This document shows, one piece after another, positions 30,494 to 41,887 of a stretch of 64,000 nt of DNA. Source of the stretch: Saccharomycopsis malanga (taxonomy: Eukaryota; Ascomycota; Saccharomycetes; Ascoideales; Saccharomycopsidaceae); the NCBI GenBank assembly GCA_004014935.1, contig CP025322.1, forward strand, positions 1,302,001-1,366,000. Reading direction: 5' to 3'. The translations under genes and the position numbers were made by a program. The notes beneath the pieces are model-generated. The model was not told the DNA's origin. It was given only the letters and a program-made list of their open reading frames with translations, and did not search any database. How positions within the stretch are numbered: the stretch's first letter is position 1; every line of letters begins with the position of its first letter.

Positions 30494-32439
30494 ATGGGAA
30501 GAAGAAAAATCGAGATTCAACCAATCTCCGACGAGAGAAACAGAACAATGTATGTGTGATGCTATATATTAACATATTACTTTACACGGCTATATTTTAC
30601 TAACAAATCAGCACATTTGTAAAAAGAAAAGCAGGATTGTTCAAGAAAGCTCACGAATTGGCCATTCTATGCCAAGTGGACTTGGCTGTTATTATTCTCA
30701 ACAACAACAATAAAAACTATTACGAGTTCTCGTCTTGCAATATTGACGAATTGCTTACCAATTACAAAAAATCCAACAATATTTACGAATCCAAGGATCC
30801 TTCCAGCTTTGGTGCTCCATATGACAGTTCAAAGAACAAGCATAAACGCCATAGTAGCAACAATTCCTTTTCCAACACTGATTCAATTGCTGATGATGAC
30901 AGCGATTCGGAACAAGAAAACGATCATAAGCGGCATAAAAGAGACCCTTCGGAGATTAGTGCTGTGGGAAAGACCCATCTCAGCAAAGTCCAAAGCGTCA
31001 GCAATTTCAACGGTCAAAACCTTTTTGATGCCAAAACATTGAATAACAACCATTTGAAATCTGCTAGTTATTCTAACGGTTTCAACTACACCAATGGCGT
31101 CAATAAGCAATCTCAAGTTAATAATAATGATTACATAAGACCGTTTGTTCCTACTCAATTGCAGCATGCTCTGCAAACCCTGCAATCACTGCAATCATCT
31201 CAATATGGAGGCAATGTATATCAGAAAATGCCATTTGCCACCACAAAAATATCACACTTTGACGAACCACATGATACCACTGATTTCAACAACAACAGTC
31301 TTGGAAAAGCAGGATTTTCTTCTTCCAACTTTGTGTTTCCGCCTCAGAAATTGCCATCTTTGAACAATTTTAACCAGGTGAATTTTCATCAGGGCGAGAG
31401 TGTTTCAAATAGCCAGATGACAAGACCTGTAGTGATGAATACGTATAATAATTCAGATATAACCGAAACAGCAAATCTGGTCCCTTATTTGTATAATCCA
31501 CCCGATCAAAGCGGCAAAACTACTAGTAGTGATAATGCCATCACACCAGTCACAGTAAAAGAAGAAGAGAATAATCATCTTAATTTTTCTGGCGGATTCC
31601 ATAAACCTTCTGCAAGTGTGAATTCTAATATTCCTTATAGTGCTGCTTCAAGTCCTGCTTTCTCACATACTCCAAGACAAGGTAGTTCGTCAAGACCAAT
31701 TTTGCGTGTGAAAATCCCTGAGGACAGTGACACGACTGTTCCTTTCAAGCTGAAGAAAGATGAAGAGAACTCAAACAAAAAAGGTTCAGATGTCTCGGGC
31801 CAGACCCAACGGCCAGGAAGTACTGGCAATCTCCCAGAAAGTAAAGATAAAGACTCCTCAAACTCGCCAAATAATAACCTGAACCCAAGTGTTAATGGAC
31901 ATGGAAGTGATGGTAATACTAACAAATCAACACCGATTTCGGCTACCTTGCCTAGTGCCATGTTTCAATTCAATCTTCCTAATATATCCTCTGCTTCCAA
32001 CACTAAAGCTCAACAGCCTAGCCTTATGACTTCAAACTTGCCTCCTGCAACAGGCGGGCTTCTATCTTCCAGTATACGACCTTTTTTGTTCAATACTGGC
32101 AATGGAGAACAAACACCTGTTAGCGGGCTTCCATCAAAGTATATGAATGAGTTTTTCCCATCTCCATCAAATTATTATGGCGATTGGAACGTAAGTAGTA
32201 CAGGTGCTGGAGAAACCCCACTACGAACTACTGCAGGTTTAACACTACCATTACCTTCTTTGAGTGGATCTAATGGTAATAGCAAAGGAAGTGATTCGAG
32301 CTTGGGTAAACATAGTCTCAATAATCCTAATGGCTCAATTAAAGATGAACTTCCTAGCCCTATTGTTGTTCCAACCGGCGGCCTTCCCTTCGGAAGGTTT
32401 TCCAAAGATAAAGATATCATGAAAAAGGACTCTAAATAG
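30494..32439 (+). CDS. RLM1: MADS-box transcription factor Rlm1 (MEF2 type), spliced
   Basis: A MADS-box activator acting downstream of the cell-wall-integrity MAP kinase. Exon 1 is 30494-30549 and encodes MGRRKIEIQPISDERNRT. A 62-nt intron follows (30550-30611: GTATGT, TACTAAC at 30598-30604, TCAG). Exon 2 is 30612-32439. Splicing restores the unbroken MADS box (NRTITFVKRKAGLFKKAHEL, CQVDLAVIIL) and gives 627 residues. Without it the first 18 residues of the DNA-binding domain are missing. After the MEF2-like extension (about 60-90) the protein is disordered and rich in Asn, Ser and Pro, with several SP/TP sites (SSPAFSHTP, PLPSL) suited to MAPK control. An unspliced transcript would stop soon after exon 1. 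Confidence 0.92.
30550..30611 (+). other. Intron of RLM1 inside the MADS box
   Basis: A 62-bp intron with GTATGT donor, TACTAAC branch point and CAG acceptor 7 nt after the branch motif. It splits an Ile codon (AT|C) at residue 19. Confidence 0.9.
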
Positions 32440-33112
32440 AAATTGATTCTATTCTTTACTTCAATTCTTTTTTTTTCTCTCTTTTCACCTCATCATTCCA
32501 CTATCGTGTTATATATTTCTGCATTTTGTTTTTTGTTTGTAACTGTACTACCTTCGCTACAATATTCATTCTCTTTTTTGGTCATATTTGAATTTTTTGA
32601 CCTCCTTATCGTTCTTTCGCTTTCCTTTGCTATTCCGTCATTGAGTCCTATTTATATAGACTTACAACTTTTGCTTATTGCCACTACTACTTTTCATATC
32701 CACAAATAATACATATTTAGATTTTTGTTCTTTTATATTACAAGCTGTTATTTATAGATACAAATGTAGTTATTTTAAGAAACATGACCACTTACATGGC
32801 AATGATAGCTCGCTGACCTAATTCTCAGTGGGTGGTCTATGTTTTGGTATATTTGTAACCAATAGGATCTACTTTTCTGTAATGGTGGCTTTATTTTACG
32901 AAATTGAGACTTCCCCTATGCCCTGCCAAGTTCAACAGCAATAATGCTCTACTTTCAACCTACCGTTTCCAGTGAAACATTGACATTGTAACTGCACACT
33001 ACATAGGTATACTGTTCATCAAATAGACCTACAATATTCAACACTTCACAAGTGAAAATTGCTCCAAGTGCACGTTAAATAATACACCATGATACTAGAA
33101 ACTAATTATATA

Positions 33113-33328
33113 ATTGATTAGCTCCAGACCTAGACAAAAGTCTAGTGCTTACTTTCCAACCCATCGGGTGTTCAGAAAAGCCAGCGAGAAGTTTACAATG
33201 ACTGGGACACTTAGGGTTTTCCCACTAGGTTTTACCAAATCCCCTTAGACATAGCGCGTACATACGGAACTGATATGTACTGGGCTCGAAATATAAGATT
33301 ATTATTAATATTATTATTGATTAGCTCC
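33113..33328 (+). mobile_element. Short interspersed element with 13-bp target duplication
   Basis: ATTGATTAGCTCC occurs exactly at 33113-33125 and 33316-33328, bracketing 190 bp. The insert starts with a small hairpin (CTAGAC-AAAA-GTCTAG, about 33130-33145) and has AACCCATCGGGTGTTCA in its 5' part. It ends TGGGCTCGAAATATAAGATT followed by an (ATT)n-like tail that abuts the repeat. Its last 33 bp before the tail match the element at 53707 in 31 of 33 positions, and both ends match the inverted copy at 19221-19370. A 13-bp duplication and AT tail favour target-primed reverse transcription (LINE/SINE type) over LTR-type integration, which makes about 5 bp. Confidence 0.6.
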
Positions 33329-33422
33329 TATTTACATACATGAAACCTCTTAGGATATGGCACCCATGCATATTGAAAGAAAAGAGGTAGGGCAAACTCA
33401 TTTGTATGTCACGGGACCCTCC

Positions 33423-33430
33423 TTAGGGCT
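33423..33430 (+). promoter_or_regulatory. Tbf1-type site in the RPS6 promoter
   Basis: TTAGGGCT, reverse AGCCCTAA, lies 273 bp before the RPS6 ATG. In Candida, Tbf1 together with Cbf1 controls ribosomal protein genes through this motif, replacing Rap1 of S. cerevisiae. The assignment to Tbf1 is by motif only. Confidence 0.6.
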
Positions 33431-33702
33431 CTTCCTTCCCAAGAACTTTGTCACACGCAAACATATTTTTCACCCGTCTTTTTTTCACTTTTCTTCCTAC
33501 TGAAAATGTAACTCGATCGTCCATGCGCTTACGTAAGCCCCTACATGCAGCCGGCATTTCGTACTGTGAGTGTGATCGCTTTTTTTTTTTCAAGCTGGAA
33601 TATAGAGAAAAAGAGAAAAAAAAGAAGAACATTATAGTGAAGTTTTTCAACTGTTAGAACGAACCAGAAATCAAAGGTTAGAACAATTGTCAAACAGCCA
33701 TC

Positions 33703-34835
33703 ATGAAGGTATGTAAATGATAGATATGGTGGTAGTGTTGTTGAATTACGACGAGCATAGTTATTGGGTAGTGTTTTCTGTGTCAGGATTATGTTTATGA
33801 AATCAATGAAAAGTGACAATATTTCAAGTGAAAAATCATAATGTGGATATAGCACTATAAAGATATGGGCGTTTTAATATGGTATTGTACAGGTTGGGCC
33901 AAATACGAAACTGAGAGCGAATCACATCATGTTCAAGCAGTTAAATGTTGAAATATATCTAGTAAAAGTCATATCAAGTAAAATATGAAAATAATGAAAC
34001 CAGTATCCAGAGTATATTTATTCTCAGTTTGAGATGATGAAATAACCTATACTCAGTAATATTTGAAAACATGCTCAATAACAAAATGACCAGTAAGATT
34101 AGTTGAATATTGTACTAACAAACTTAGCTTAACATTGCTTACCCAGCTAACGGTACCCAAAAGGTTATTGACATTGATGACGAACATCGTCTCCGTGTCT
34201 TTTACGAAAAACGTATTGGCCAAGAAGTCGAAGGTGAATCCGTCGGCGAAGAATTTGCCGGTTACGTTTTCAAGATCACTGGTGGTAACGACAAACAAGG
34301 TTTCCCAATGAAACAAGGTGTTTTGCACCCAACCAGAGTCAAGTTGTTGTTGGCTAAGGGACACTCTTGTTACAGACCAAGAAGAACCGGTGAAAGAAAG
34401 AGAAAGTCCGTCAGAGGTTGTATTGTTGGACCAGATTTAGCTGTTTTGGCTTTGGTCATTGTCAAACAAGGTGAAAAAGACATTGAAGGTTTGACTGACA
34501 CCTCTATTCCAAAGAGATTGGGTCCAAAGAGAGCTAACCACATCAGAAAATTCTACGGTTTGACCAAGGAAGATGACGTTAGACAATATGTTATCAGAAG
34601 AGAAGTCACCGGTAAGAACGGTAGAACTTACACCAAGGCTCCAAAGATCCAACGTTTGGTCACCCCACAAACCTTGCAAAGAAAGCGTCGTTTGAGATCT
34701 TTGAAGGTCAAGAACGCTGAGGCCCAAAAGGAAGCTGCTTCTGAGTACGCTCAATTGTTGGCCAAGAGATTGCACGAAAGAAAAGCTCACCAAGCTGAAG
34801 TCAGAAAGAGAAGAGCTTCTTCCCTCAAAGCTTAA
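33703..34835 (+). CDS. RPS6: 40S ribosomal protein S6 (eS6), spliced
   Basis: A 237-residue eS6 of the small ribosomal subunit. Exon 1 is just ATGAAG (33703-33708). The intron (33709-34127) has GTATGT, TACTAAC at 34113-34119 and TTAG. Exon 2 (34128-34835) begins CTTAACATT, giving [14 protein letters not shown] as in other eS6 proteins. Conserved blocks include [30 protein letters not shown] and [14 protein letters not shown]. The C-terminal KRRASSLKA has the paired Ser phosphosites used in yeast. Codon use is extremely biased (TTG, AGA, GGT), as expected for high expression. A Tbf1-type promoter site lies upstream. Confidence 0.97.
33709..34127 (+). other. Intron of RPS6 (419 bp)
   Basis: It lies directly after the second codon, with a consensus GTATGT donor, TACTAAC branch point and TTAG acceptor. 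AT-rich; I searched by eye for C/D box pairs (RTGATGA ... CTGA) and found a lone ATGATGA near 34033 without a matching D box, so no intronic snoRNA is called. Confidence 0.92.
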
Positions 34836-37056
34836 AAGAATTAATTGTTTATAATTAGCGCTAATTTCTTTTTATTATACGTTCTTAACAAATTTTATTA
34901 TTGCACCCGTAAGTAATAGTTGAAATAATGACAATTAGTACACAACGTGTAGTGTGAAATTTTATTGATTTATATGATACTTGAATATGCAAGATACTCT
35001 GAGATAAACGATAGTATAGTAACAACAATGCTCAAATATGTTGTATGAGTGATTTTCAGCACTTCTTACTCTCGGCTCTTCTTTGGCTTCTTGCAGATTA
35101 ATATGTTTAACTTATATCTATAAGATCTATCATCTTTGCTCTAATTTCTCATTGAAATGAAACTTCTGTACATGTTGTACAGTATTGATAAATATGAGTA
35201 GATGTTACGAAAACAAAAATTTAATGCTTATTCCTTCTTGTGAGCGTGTTAAATTAGTTTCAAGTCCAAGAGGTGAAAAAAGAAAGCCAATATTATTGCA
35301 AAATAATGTACCGGCTTACAAAAGTCTGGCCTTATTTTATTATTCAATCAATAATGATATTTTAACTTTTTTTTTTTTTGAGTGAAGCAGTGTCCAAAAC
35401 TGTTTTAAAATCGAAATCTGAAGAGATGAGTTTTACTAGATGTTTTAGTAATTAGTGATATTTAAAAGATATAGCTACAAAAAAAAAGTAGTGTTTGATT
35501 TACTATTATTGTTAAATTCCATCATAGGTTTATATTTTAGAGTAATAATTTTGAGATGTAAAAATTGTTCTGAATCTCATTATTTTCCGTGTTATTATGG
35601 AGCATCAAAAGTTTACATTTTATTTCAAAAGAAACAAGCATAGATATAGTTTAAGGAATATATATGTTCATCTTATAGACTTCTTTAACAAAAATTTCGA
35701 AAGGAAGTGGCATATATATGGCGTTTCCATACGACTACACACAACACTTCATTATACCTGCATATATGTACATTATCATACATACAGACACATCATCAAA
35801 GACTGAGCTTCATATATAACCAGTAGCCATCATTGATGAATGATTCAGAGTCTTTTTGTAAGATATGTTCTCAGATTTAGATTATGAGGATCAGTGAAAG
35901 CGTTTTTATATATAAAAGCAAACATACTTTTTTAGTAGTTAATTGTAAAGTTTGATTTGTTAATATGACATTGAGTCTGTAGTGGGGCTGTAATATTTGT
36001 GAGCTGAAATAAATTCTGAATTTATCAAAAGTTATAATACCCTTATTTCATAAACTTCTTCCTAAATTTAATAATAAATCTGTCAAAAGAAAGTGTTTGA
36101 AGTTTTGCAAAGTGTCCAGAAATTTACGTCAACTTTTAAAACAAAAGCATTGTGCTAATTTAAACAAGGAATGTTTTTTAGGGATCAATATGTTGAAGCC
36201 AAAGGCAAGCCAATAAAACAAGAACAACCGGATCATTTGGCTCACCACTAGTGGAAACATTGGATGAAAAACAATTGATTCAATCGTTATCCCTAATGTA
36301 CATCAGATCTACAAGTCAACCGTTTTCTCGATGCCCTCTTATTATTACATTTTTCTGAAGAATATTTTAGCAAGACTTTCCAGGACCAAAAAACAGAACA
36401 GTAAAGTTTTTTATTAACTCTAAAATTTGGCATTGTGTAAGAGTTAACCATCTACTTGTCTTTTAAAAAATTGACAGGGATTTTAATCAATGTTATTGCA
36501 TTCTACATTGTAATTACTCCATGGAATTTCAACAAACCTACTTGATACCCTTATTTACATTACACAATATATGCTTACAGTGACTGCGTTTTTGGACTTG
36601 GAATTCCTGTCATCACCAACAAGATTACTTTGACTTTCATATATATCACTATTAGGAACAAGTCAGAGGAGGTATTGTGAGATATCACGTCGCACACCCG
36701 TTCTTCCGGCCATCCGCCAATGTATCATCAAACATTGCTTTCATGACGTTCCCGGACTGGCCCAGCGGAACCTTGTAAGTCGGTAGGGATAAGAATATTA
36801 TGAGATAAAGGAAGTTTAAGTGGTAATTGCTAGTAGTGAGATAGCGTGTAAGCACTGCGTGCGGCTCGGGCGTTTTTTCGCCCAACAATCTTAGCTATAC
36901 GAGCTCGCAGAGCTTTGTTGAACTCGGCGGATCCACATTTTTTCATATAGGGTGATTGAATTAAATTTGTTTCCACACATTGACTAATTGAAATACAGGA
37001 AGCATTGTGCTTAAGAAAACAGGAAGCATTGCATTTGAGGAGTTAACCAGTATACG
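34836..37056. promoter_or_regulatory. 2.2 kb gene-free region; ACS2 upstream region
   Basis: No convincing gene is seen. The left 1.8 kb is AT-rich, with several short frames that have no family resemblance. A GC-rich patch at 36670-36930 near ACS2 carries repeated CCGG/CGGA/CCGCC words that could bind zinc-cluster regulators. It also has a perfect hairpin GGGCG-TTTTTT-CGCCC at 36868-36883. A near-duplicated GGAAGCATTG occurs at about 36999 and 37021, just before the ACS2 ATG. Confidence 0.5.
36868..36883. promoter_or_regulatory. GC hairpin with T6 loop upstream of ACS2
   Basis: A perfect 5-bp GC stem closes a six-T loop, 174 bp before the ACS2 ATG, within a GC-rich patch. It may be a palindromic protein site. 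In a yeast it is not read as a terminator. Confidence 0.35.
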
Positions 37057-39093
37057 ATGACTGCTGCCCACGAAGTGGTCCATGAGGCCAACCATATTGT
37101 AGCTCGTCCCACACCAGCGGCTTTTTTTGCAAACAAGCCATCACATCTCACATCGCTTAAGAACAGAGACGAGTATGAGGAGTTGTACAAGTTGTCTGTG
37201 ACCAATCCTGACAAGTTTTTCGACACCCAGGCTGGGTTGTTGTTGTCTTGGGACAAGCCATATGAGTTTGTTCATAGTGGGGATTTCAAGACTGATTCCA
37301 ATGTTTGGTTTTTCAAAGGTCAATTAAATGCCTCTTACAATTGTCTTGATAAACATGCCTTCACCACTCCAAACAAGGTGGCACTTATATATGAAGCTGA
37401 TGATGAAGCCGATAACCAAACTATCACATATGGCCAGTTGTTGGCTGAGGTTTGTAAGGTTGCTGCTGTTTTGAAATCGTGGGGTGTTCAGAAAGGCGAC
37501 CGTGTGGCTATTTATTTGCCAATGATTCCTGCTGCTGTAGTCGCTATGTTGGCTGTTGCCAGATTGGGTGCTGTGCACACTGTGATCTTTGCTGGTTTCA
37601 GTGCTGGCTCTGTCAAGGACCGTGTAGCTGATGCTGGCTGTAAGGTTGTCATCACTTGCAATCAAGGAAAAAGAGGAGGTAAGTTGGTTCATACCAAAAA
37701 GATTGTTGACGAGGGTTTGTTGGAAACTGGCGATTTGGTTCAAAAAGTGCTTGTTCTTCAGAGAACAACCAACGAAGTGCCTTTCAAAGAAGGAAGAGAT
37801 TTCTGGTGGCATGAAGAAATCGACAAGTATCCTAGCTATTTGCCACATACTCCTGTCAACTCTGAGGACCCTTTGTTCATGCTTTACACTTCTGGTTCTA
37901 CCGGTGCTCCAAAGGGTGTTGTGCATTCAACAGCTGGTTATTTGCTTGGTGCCGCTTTATCTACAAAGTATGTCTTTGATGTTCATAAGGAAGACATCTT
38001 ATTCACTGCTGGTGATGTAGGCTGGATCACTGGTCACACTTATGCTGTGTATGGTCCTTTGGTTTTGGGTGCCACCTCTGTCATCTTCGAAAGTACTCCT
38101 GTGTATCCAGACATTGGCAGATACTGGCGTATTATCCAAAGACACAAGGCAACCCATTTCTACGTGGCTCCTACTGCTTTGAGATTAATTAAACAGAAGG
38201 GAGAGGCAGAGATTGAAAAATACGACATCTCCTCGTTACGCACTCTTGGATCTGTTGGAGAACCTATTGCTCCTGAATTGTGGCATTGGTACGATGAGAA
38301 AATCGGTCATGGTAAATGCCACATTGCTGACACTTACTGGCAAACCGAATCTGGAGCTCATTTGATTGCTCCAATGGCTGGTGTTCCTACCAAACCAGGA
38401 AGCGCCTCCTTGCCTTTCTTCGGTATCCAGCCTGCTATTATCGATCCTGTCACCGGTAAAGAGTTGGAAGGTAATGATGTTGCCGGTGTTTTAGCCATCA
38501 AAAGCCCTTGGCCATCCATGGCAAGAACTGTCTACAAGAACCACCGTAAATACGTGGAAACATACTTGAAACCTTACCCAGGCTACTTTTTCACCGGCGA
38601 CAGTGCTGGAAGAGACAATGACGGTTACTATTGGATCAGAGGAAGAGTCGATGATGTTGTCAACGTCAGTGGCCATAGATTGTCTACTGCTGAGATCGAA
38701 GCCGCTTTGATTGATCACACTGGTGTCACCGAAGGTGCTGTTGTTGGTATTCCTGATGAATTGACTGGCCAAGCAATTGTTGCCTTTGTTACTATGAAAG
38801 AAGGTCTTTTGTCTGAAGAAGATGCAGACTTTAAAGAAAAAGAATTGGCTTTGAGAACTGAATTGAGAGTTAAGATCAGAAGCGAAATTGGTCCTTTTGC
38901 TGCTCCTAAAACCGTCATTGTTGTCAAAGATTTGCCAAAGACTAGATCTGGTAAAATCGTCAGAAGAATTTTGAGAAAAATTATCAGTCAGGAAGCAGAC
39001 CAAATTGGTGACACCAGCACTTTGGTCAACCCACACTCTGTCAAAGACATTATCGCTTCCACTGCTTCTCAATATTTAGCTGCTAAGATTTAA
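37057..39093 (+). CDS. ACS2: Acetyl-CoA synthetase (AMP-forming), Acs2 type
   Basis: A 678-residue enzyme converting acetate, CoA and ATP to acetyl-CoA. Acs2 is the glucose-independent form supplying nucleo-cytosolic acetyl-CoA. The N-terminus VVHEAN..R.TP..FF resembles fungal Acs2 rather than Acs1. Adenylation motifs are intact: [19 protein letters not shown] (about 273), [15 protein letters not shown] (about 426), [19 protein letters not shown] (about 512), [18 protein letters not shown] (about 532) and the acetylatable catalytic Lys in [12 protein letters not shown] (about 627). [20 protein letters not shown] is nearly identical to S. cerevisiae Acs2. Codon bias is strong, and I found no in-frame CTG in the stretches I read. 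It converges with GLR1. Confidence 0.95.
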   Translation: MTAAHEVVHEANHIVARPTPAAFFANKPSHLTSLKNRDEYEELYKLSVTNPDKFFDTQAGLLLSWDKPYEFVHSGDFKTDSNVWFFKGQLNASYNCLDKHAFTTPNKVALIYEADDEADNQTITYGQLLAEVCKVAAVLKSWGVQKGDRVAIYLPMIPAAVVAMLAVARLGAVHTVIFAGFSAGSVKDRVADAGCKVVITCNQGKRGGKLVHTKKIVDEGLLETGDLVQKVLVLQRTTNEVPFKEGRDFWWHEEIDKYPSYLPHTPVNSEDPLFMLYTSGSTGAPKGVVHSTAGYLLGAALSTKYVFDVHKEDILFTAGDVGWITGHTYAVYGPLVLGATSVIFESTPVYPDIGRYWRIIQRHKATHFYVAPTALRLIKQKGEAEIEKYDISSLRTLGSVGEPIAPELWHWYDEKIGHGKCHIADTYWQTESGAHLIAPMAGVPTKPGSASLPFFGIQPAIIDPVTGKELEGNDVAGVLAIKSPWPSMARTVYKNHRKYVETYLKPYPGYFFTGDSAGRDNDGYYWIRGRVDDVVNVSGHRLSTAEIEAALIDHTGVTEGAVVGIPDELTGQAIVAFVTMKEGLLSEEDADFKEKELALRTELRVKIRSEIGPFAAPKTVIVVKDLPKTRSGKIVRRILRKIISQEADQIGDTSTLVNPHSVKDIIASTASQYLAAKI

Positions 39094-39734
39094 ACATTCT
39101 ACCTCAACTAAGATTTAAAGCAGGTTGGAGTTCTTAATGTTTTTTTTGTCGTCTAGGATTCAAAGCATTCTCACGTTTTTGTCTGCTTTTATATTTTTTT
39201 ATTTGTTTTCGGTCCTATATTATCCCAACCATACTCTATATTGATAAATTATCTTCCCTTCTACATTGACAACTGTTCGGACCTGCTACTCATAAATATT
39301 CCTCCAATGATTTTTTAATATACAGTCTATATGCGACAATGTGCTGGCTGTAAGGTGTGATTTGTGAATTGTCAGCTGTCAATCAATACTTATTGAAATT
39401 GGCAAAACTTGAAATGCTAAAAAATAGCAAAAGGTAGACTACTGAAAGATAGTTTTGAATATTCAGTTGGCTAGTTCTTATGTTTGCTAAGCAGGTTCTA
39501 GTTTTAGGAACAGCGATCAATTATAAAAAAGCGAATAATGAAGAAATTATGAAAAAGCCACGAGTTTAGATTGTGAGGTTGTATAATTAGCACAGAACAT
39601 CAATTTGTACGTACACTCAAATTTCAATGGAAATAATGAAATGTCATGTATTAATATTTATAAATTGTAAAATGTATATTCAAATCTAACGAGAAAAGTC
39701 ACCATTCACACTATGATAAAGTGTATACGAACGA
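39094..39734. other. Convergent spacer between ACS2 and GLR1
   Basis: AT-rich 3' DNA of two convergent genes. TAAGATTTAAA occurs just after the ACS2 stop and the word GATT.AAAGCA recurs nearby. No gene, RNA or mobile element is seen. Confidence 0.5.
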
Positions 39735-41126
39735 TCATCTCAAAGTGACAATTTCCTCTGCACTGGTTGGATGAATAGCCACGCAACTATCGAAATCAGC
39801 TTTAGTGGCACCCATCTTGATGGCGACGCCAAAACCTTGCAAAATCTCTGCGCTTGAGTCGCCAACAATGTGCAAACCAACAACCTTTTCGTTTTTTCCC
39901 TCAACAATCAATTTGTAGACGGTAGGAGACTTGTGTTCGAGCATGGCGTAATACATTGCAGTGAACTTGGATCTATATACTTTGATATTGTCTTTTCCGT
40001 ATTCTTTAACTGCTTCGGCTTCAGACAAACCAATGGAACCGGCTTCAGGATGGGAAAACACAACGGATGGAACGTTAGTGTAGTCTAACTTGTCGTTCTT
40101 GTACTGTTCAGGACCAAAAAGTCTGTTAGACAACTTTCTACCAGCAGCAATGGCAACTGGAGTCAATTCAACCTTACCACAGACGTCGCCTAAAGAGTAG
40201 ATGTTTTCTACATTGGTGTTTTGATAATCGTCTACATCAACCTGTTGTTTATCATTCAACTTGAGCCCGATGTTTTCTGGGTTCAAGGCAAGCAAGGATT
40301 TGCGGCCAATGGTCCAAATTAACGTGTCTACAACAATGGTTTTCCCTGTATCCAAATGAACCTTCAATTCACCAGAGTCCAACTTTTCCACCGACTTGAC
40401 GTTGGAAGTCTTGTGAACGTTAATGCCTTCTTGCTCGTAGTAATCTGTAATTGTAGAGCCAATGACTTCATCAAACTTTCTCAAAAGTGTCTCGCCTCTA
40501 ATTATCATATGGGTTTCGCTTCCCAAACCATTAAAGACTCCGGCAAACTCAACACCAATGTAACCAGCACCAACAATGGCAACTCGTTTTGGCTGTTCTG
40601 GCAATTCGAAAAACTGGTCACTGTCAATTCCATGCTCATATCCTGGGATGTTGTCGGGCCAAATGCTTTGACCACCAGTAGCAATCAAAATCTTGTCAGC
40701 AGTAAACTGTTGGACATCGCCTTTAAGAGTCTTGACTTCTACATGTCCATCTTTATTGAAATATGCTTGACCATAAAGAAGCTCAACGCCTTCTTTGGCC
40801 AAATTTCTCTCATAGATTCCATTCAATCTTTTCACATAAGCATCTCTTTTGGATTTGAAATAAGGCCAATCAAACTTTTGACGATATGAAGGCTGAACCG
40901 CACTAAACCCATACTCTTTGGCCTCTGAGATTCTTTTGGCAACATCCGAGGCATACCACATCACCTTTTTTGGAACACAACCAACATTCACACATGTTCC
41001 GCCTATATGTTTAGCTTCCACAAGAAGAACTTTGGCTCCATACGAGGCTGCTCTTCTACTCGAGGCAACCCCACCAGATCCACCGCCAATAACAAGATAA
41101 TTGAAATGTCTAGGTGCAGGTGGCAT
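39735..41126 (-). CDS. GLR1: Glutathione reductase
   Basis: A 463-residue FAD flavoenzyme reducing GSSG with NADPH. FAD fold [16 protein letters not shown] is at 10-25. The redox-active disulfide [13 protein letters not shown] is at 43-55, with the KVMW continuation specific to glutathione reductases. NADPH fold [15 protein letters not shown] is near 186. The second FAD motif [19 protein letters not shown] is near 308. The C-terminal catalytic His-Glu is in [11 protein letters not shown]. The length matches cytosolic yeast Glr1. S. cerevisiae makes a mitochondrial form from an upstream ATG, and I see no such in-frame extension here. A Yap1/Cap1-type TTAGTAA lies 68 bp upstream. Confidence 0.96.
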   Translation of the reverse strand: MPPAPRHFNYLVIGGGSGGVASSRRAASYGAKVLLVEAKHIGGTCVNVGCVPKKVMWYASDVAKRISEAKEYGFSAVQPSYRQKFDWPYFKSKRDAYVKRLNGIYERNLAKEGVELLYGQAYFNKDGHVEVKTLKGDVQQFTADKILIATGGQSIWPDNIPGYEHGIDSDQFFELPEQPKRVAIVGAGYIGVEFAGVFNGLGSETHMIIRGETLLRKFDEVIGSTITDYYEQEGINVHKTSNVKSVEKLDSGELKVHLDTGKTIVVDTLIWTIGRKSLLALNPENIGLKLNDKQQVDVDDYQNTNVENIYSLGDVCGKVELTPVAIAAGRKLSNRLFGPEQYKNDKLDYTNVPSVVFSHPEAGSIGLSEAEAVKEYGKDNIKVYRSKFTAMYYAMLEHKSPTVYKLIVEGKNEKVVGLHIVGDSSAEILQGFGVAIKMGATKADFDSCVAIHPTSAEEIVTLR

Positions 41127-41887
41127 TTTATGACTCTATACTTATATCTCTGCACAGATAAGCTAGTCTAACCGTCAGAATAGCTCTCAATGGTTAGTAA
41201 TCTCAATATTATATACCTTTAACGCCGTTAATGTAAACTTTTGAGCAAACACTACATCACAGCACGTGTGCTGACAAACAAAAGGTTATAGTGATATGCC
41301 ACTATTACCAATGCGTGATTATAGTAGGTAACGTGAGAATAATTGAAAAGTATGGATAATGAGACCAGTAAAAAGTTTTTGGTAATTTGAAAATCAATGT
41401 AAAGATATGCATGAGTTAATCGAAAGAGTAACAGGGAGTATAGATAATTCAGGATGTATTTTCTTTTGACAAAATCGAAGCCAATAGACAAGTATCTAGT
41501 GGTAATCTGAGAATAATAAAACGAAAACAGTAAAGAAATAGTAGCAATTAGAGATTTGAAAAACCTTGAATCAAATGAAAGAATAGTATAGAAGTAGTGA
41601 TGATTTGAAACGGGTAGTGAATAAATCAAAAGACAAATTGAAAGAATAGTATTGTCAGTTTAAATATGAATAATTACATGTAAAATATAAAAGAGCAGCA
41701 GCATACAACTTCTGTACATCTAAGTCTATTGTTATCATCTTATATTTCTCTACAGTTATGATTTTCATATTGCATTCAAAAACCAGACCCTGTATTTAAT
41801 TCCAATACTGTATATATAACGGCTTAGAGCCCAACTAAATAATTAAATTGTTGCCAGTTAGCCCTCTATACACTCTCTAATCCATTA
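41127..41887. promoter_or_regulatory. GLR1 promoter region
   Basis: TTAGTAA (41194-41200) is the reverse of TTACTAA, the Yap1/Cap1 oxidative-stress site, 68 bp before the GLR1 ATG. CACGTG sits inside the palindrome CAGCACGTGTGCTG (41260-41273). From 41330 to 41660 the DNA has recurring ATTTGAAA and GAAAGAATAGTAT words, a degenerate dispersed repeat. A 125-codon minus-strand frame here begins only at TTG and is not called. Confidence 0.6.

Larger units (their letters stand above)
32440..33702. other. RLM1 3' region, interspersed element and RPS6 promoter
   Basis: The T-rich 3' region of RLM1 runs from 32440 to about 32720. The best-preserved short interspersed element sits at 33113-33328 with its flanking repeats. 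The RPS6 promoter follows, with a Tbf1-type TTAGGGCT at 33423-33430 and a T-rich element at 33571-33580. Long frames here (for example 33423-33650 minus) look like chance. Confidence 0.6.

Noticed and set aside
34020-34080. C/D snoRNA in the RPS6 intron (ATGATGA near 34033)
   Set aside because: No D box (CTGA) at a suitable distance and no terminal stem.
36868-36883. Bacterial-type intrinsic terminator, implying transferred DNA
   Set aside because: The hairpin is short, sits in a yeast promoter, and neighbouring genes are plainly fungal. It is kept only as a palindrome.
41252-41629. 125-codon minus-strand frame in the GLR1 promoter
   Set aside because: It opens only at TTG, is composed of the Phe/Leu/Tyr/Ser residues expected from AT-rich repeat-like DNA, and overlaps degenerate ATTTGAAA repeats.
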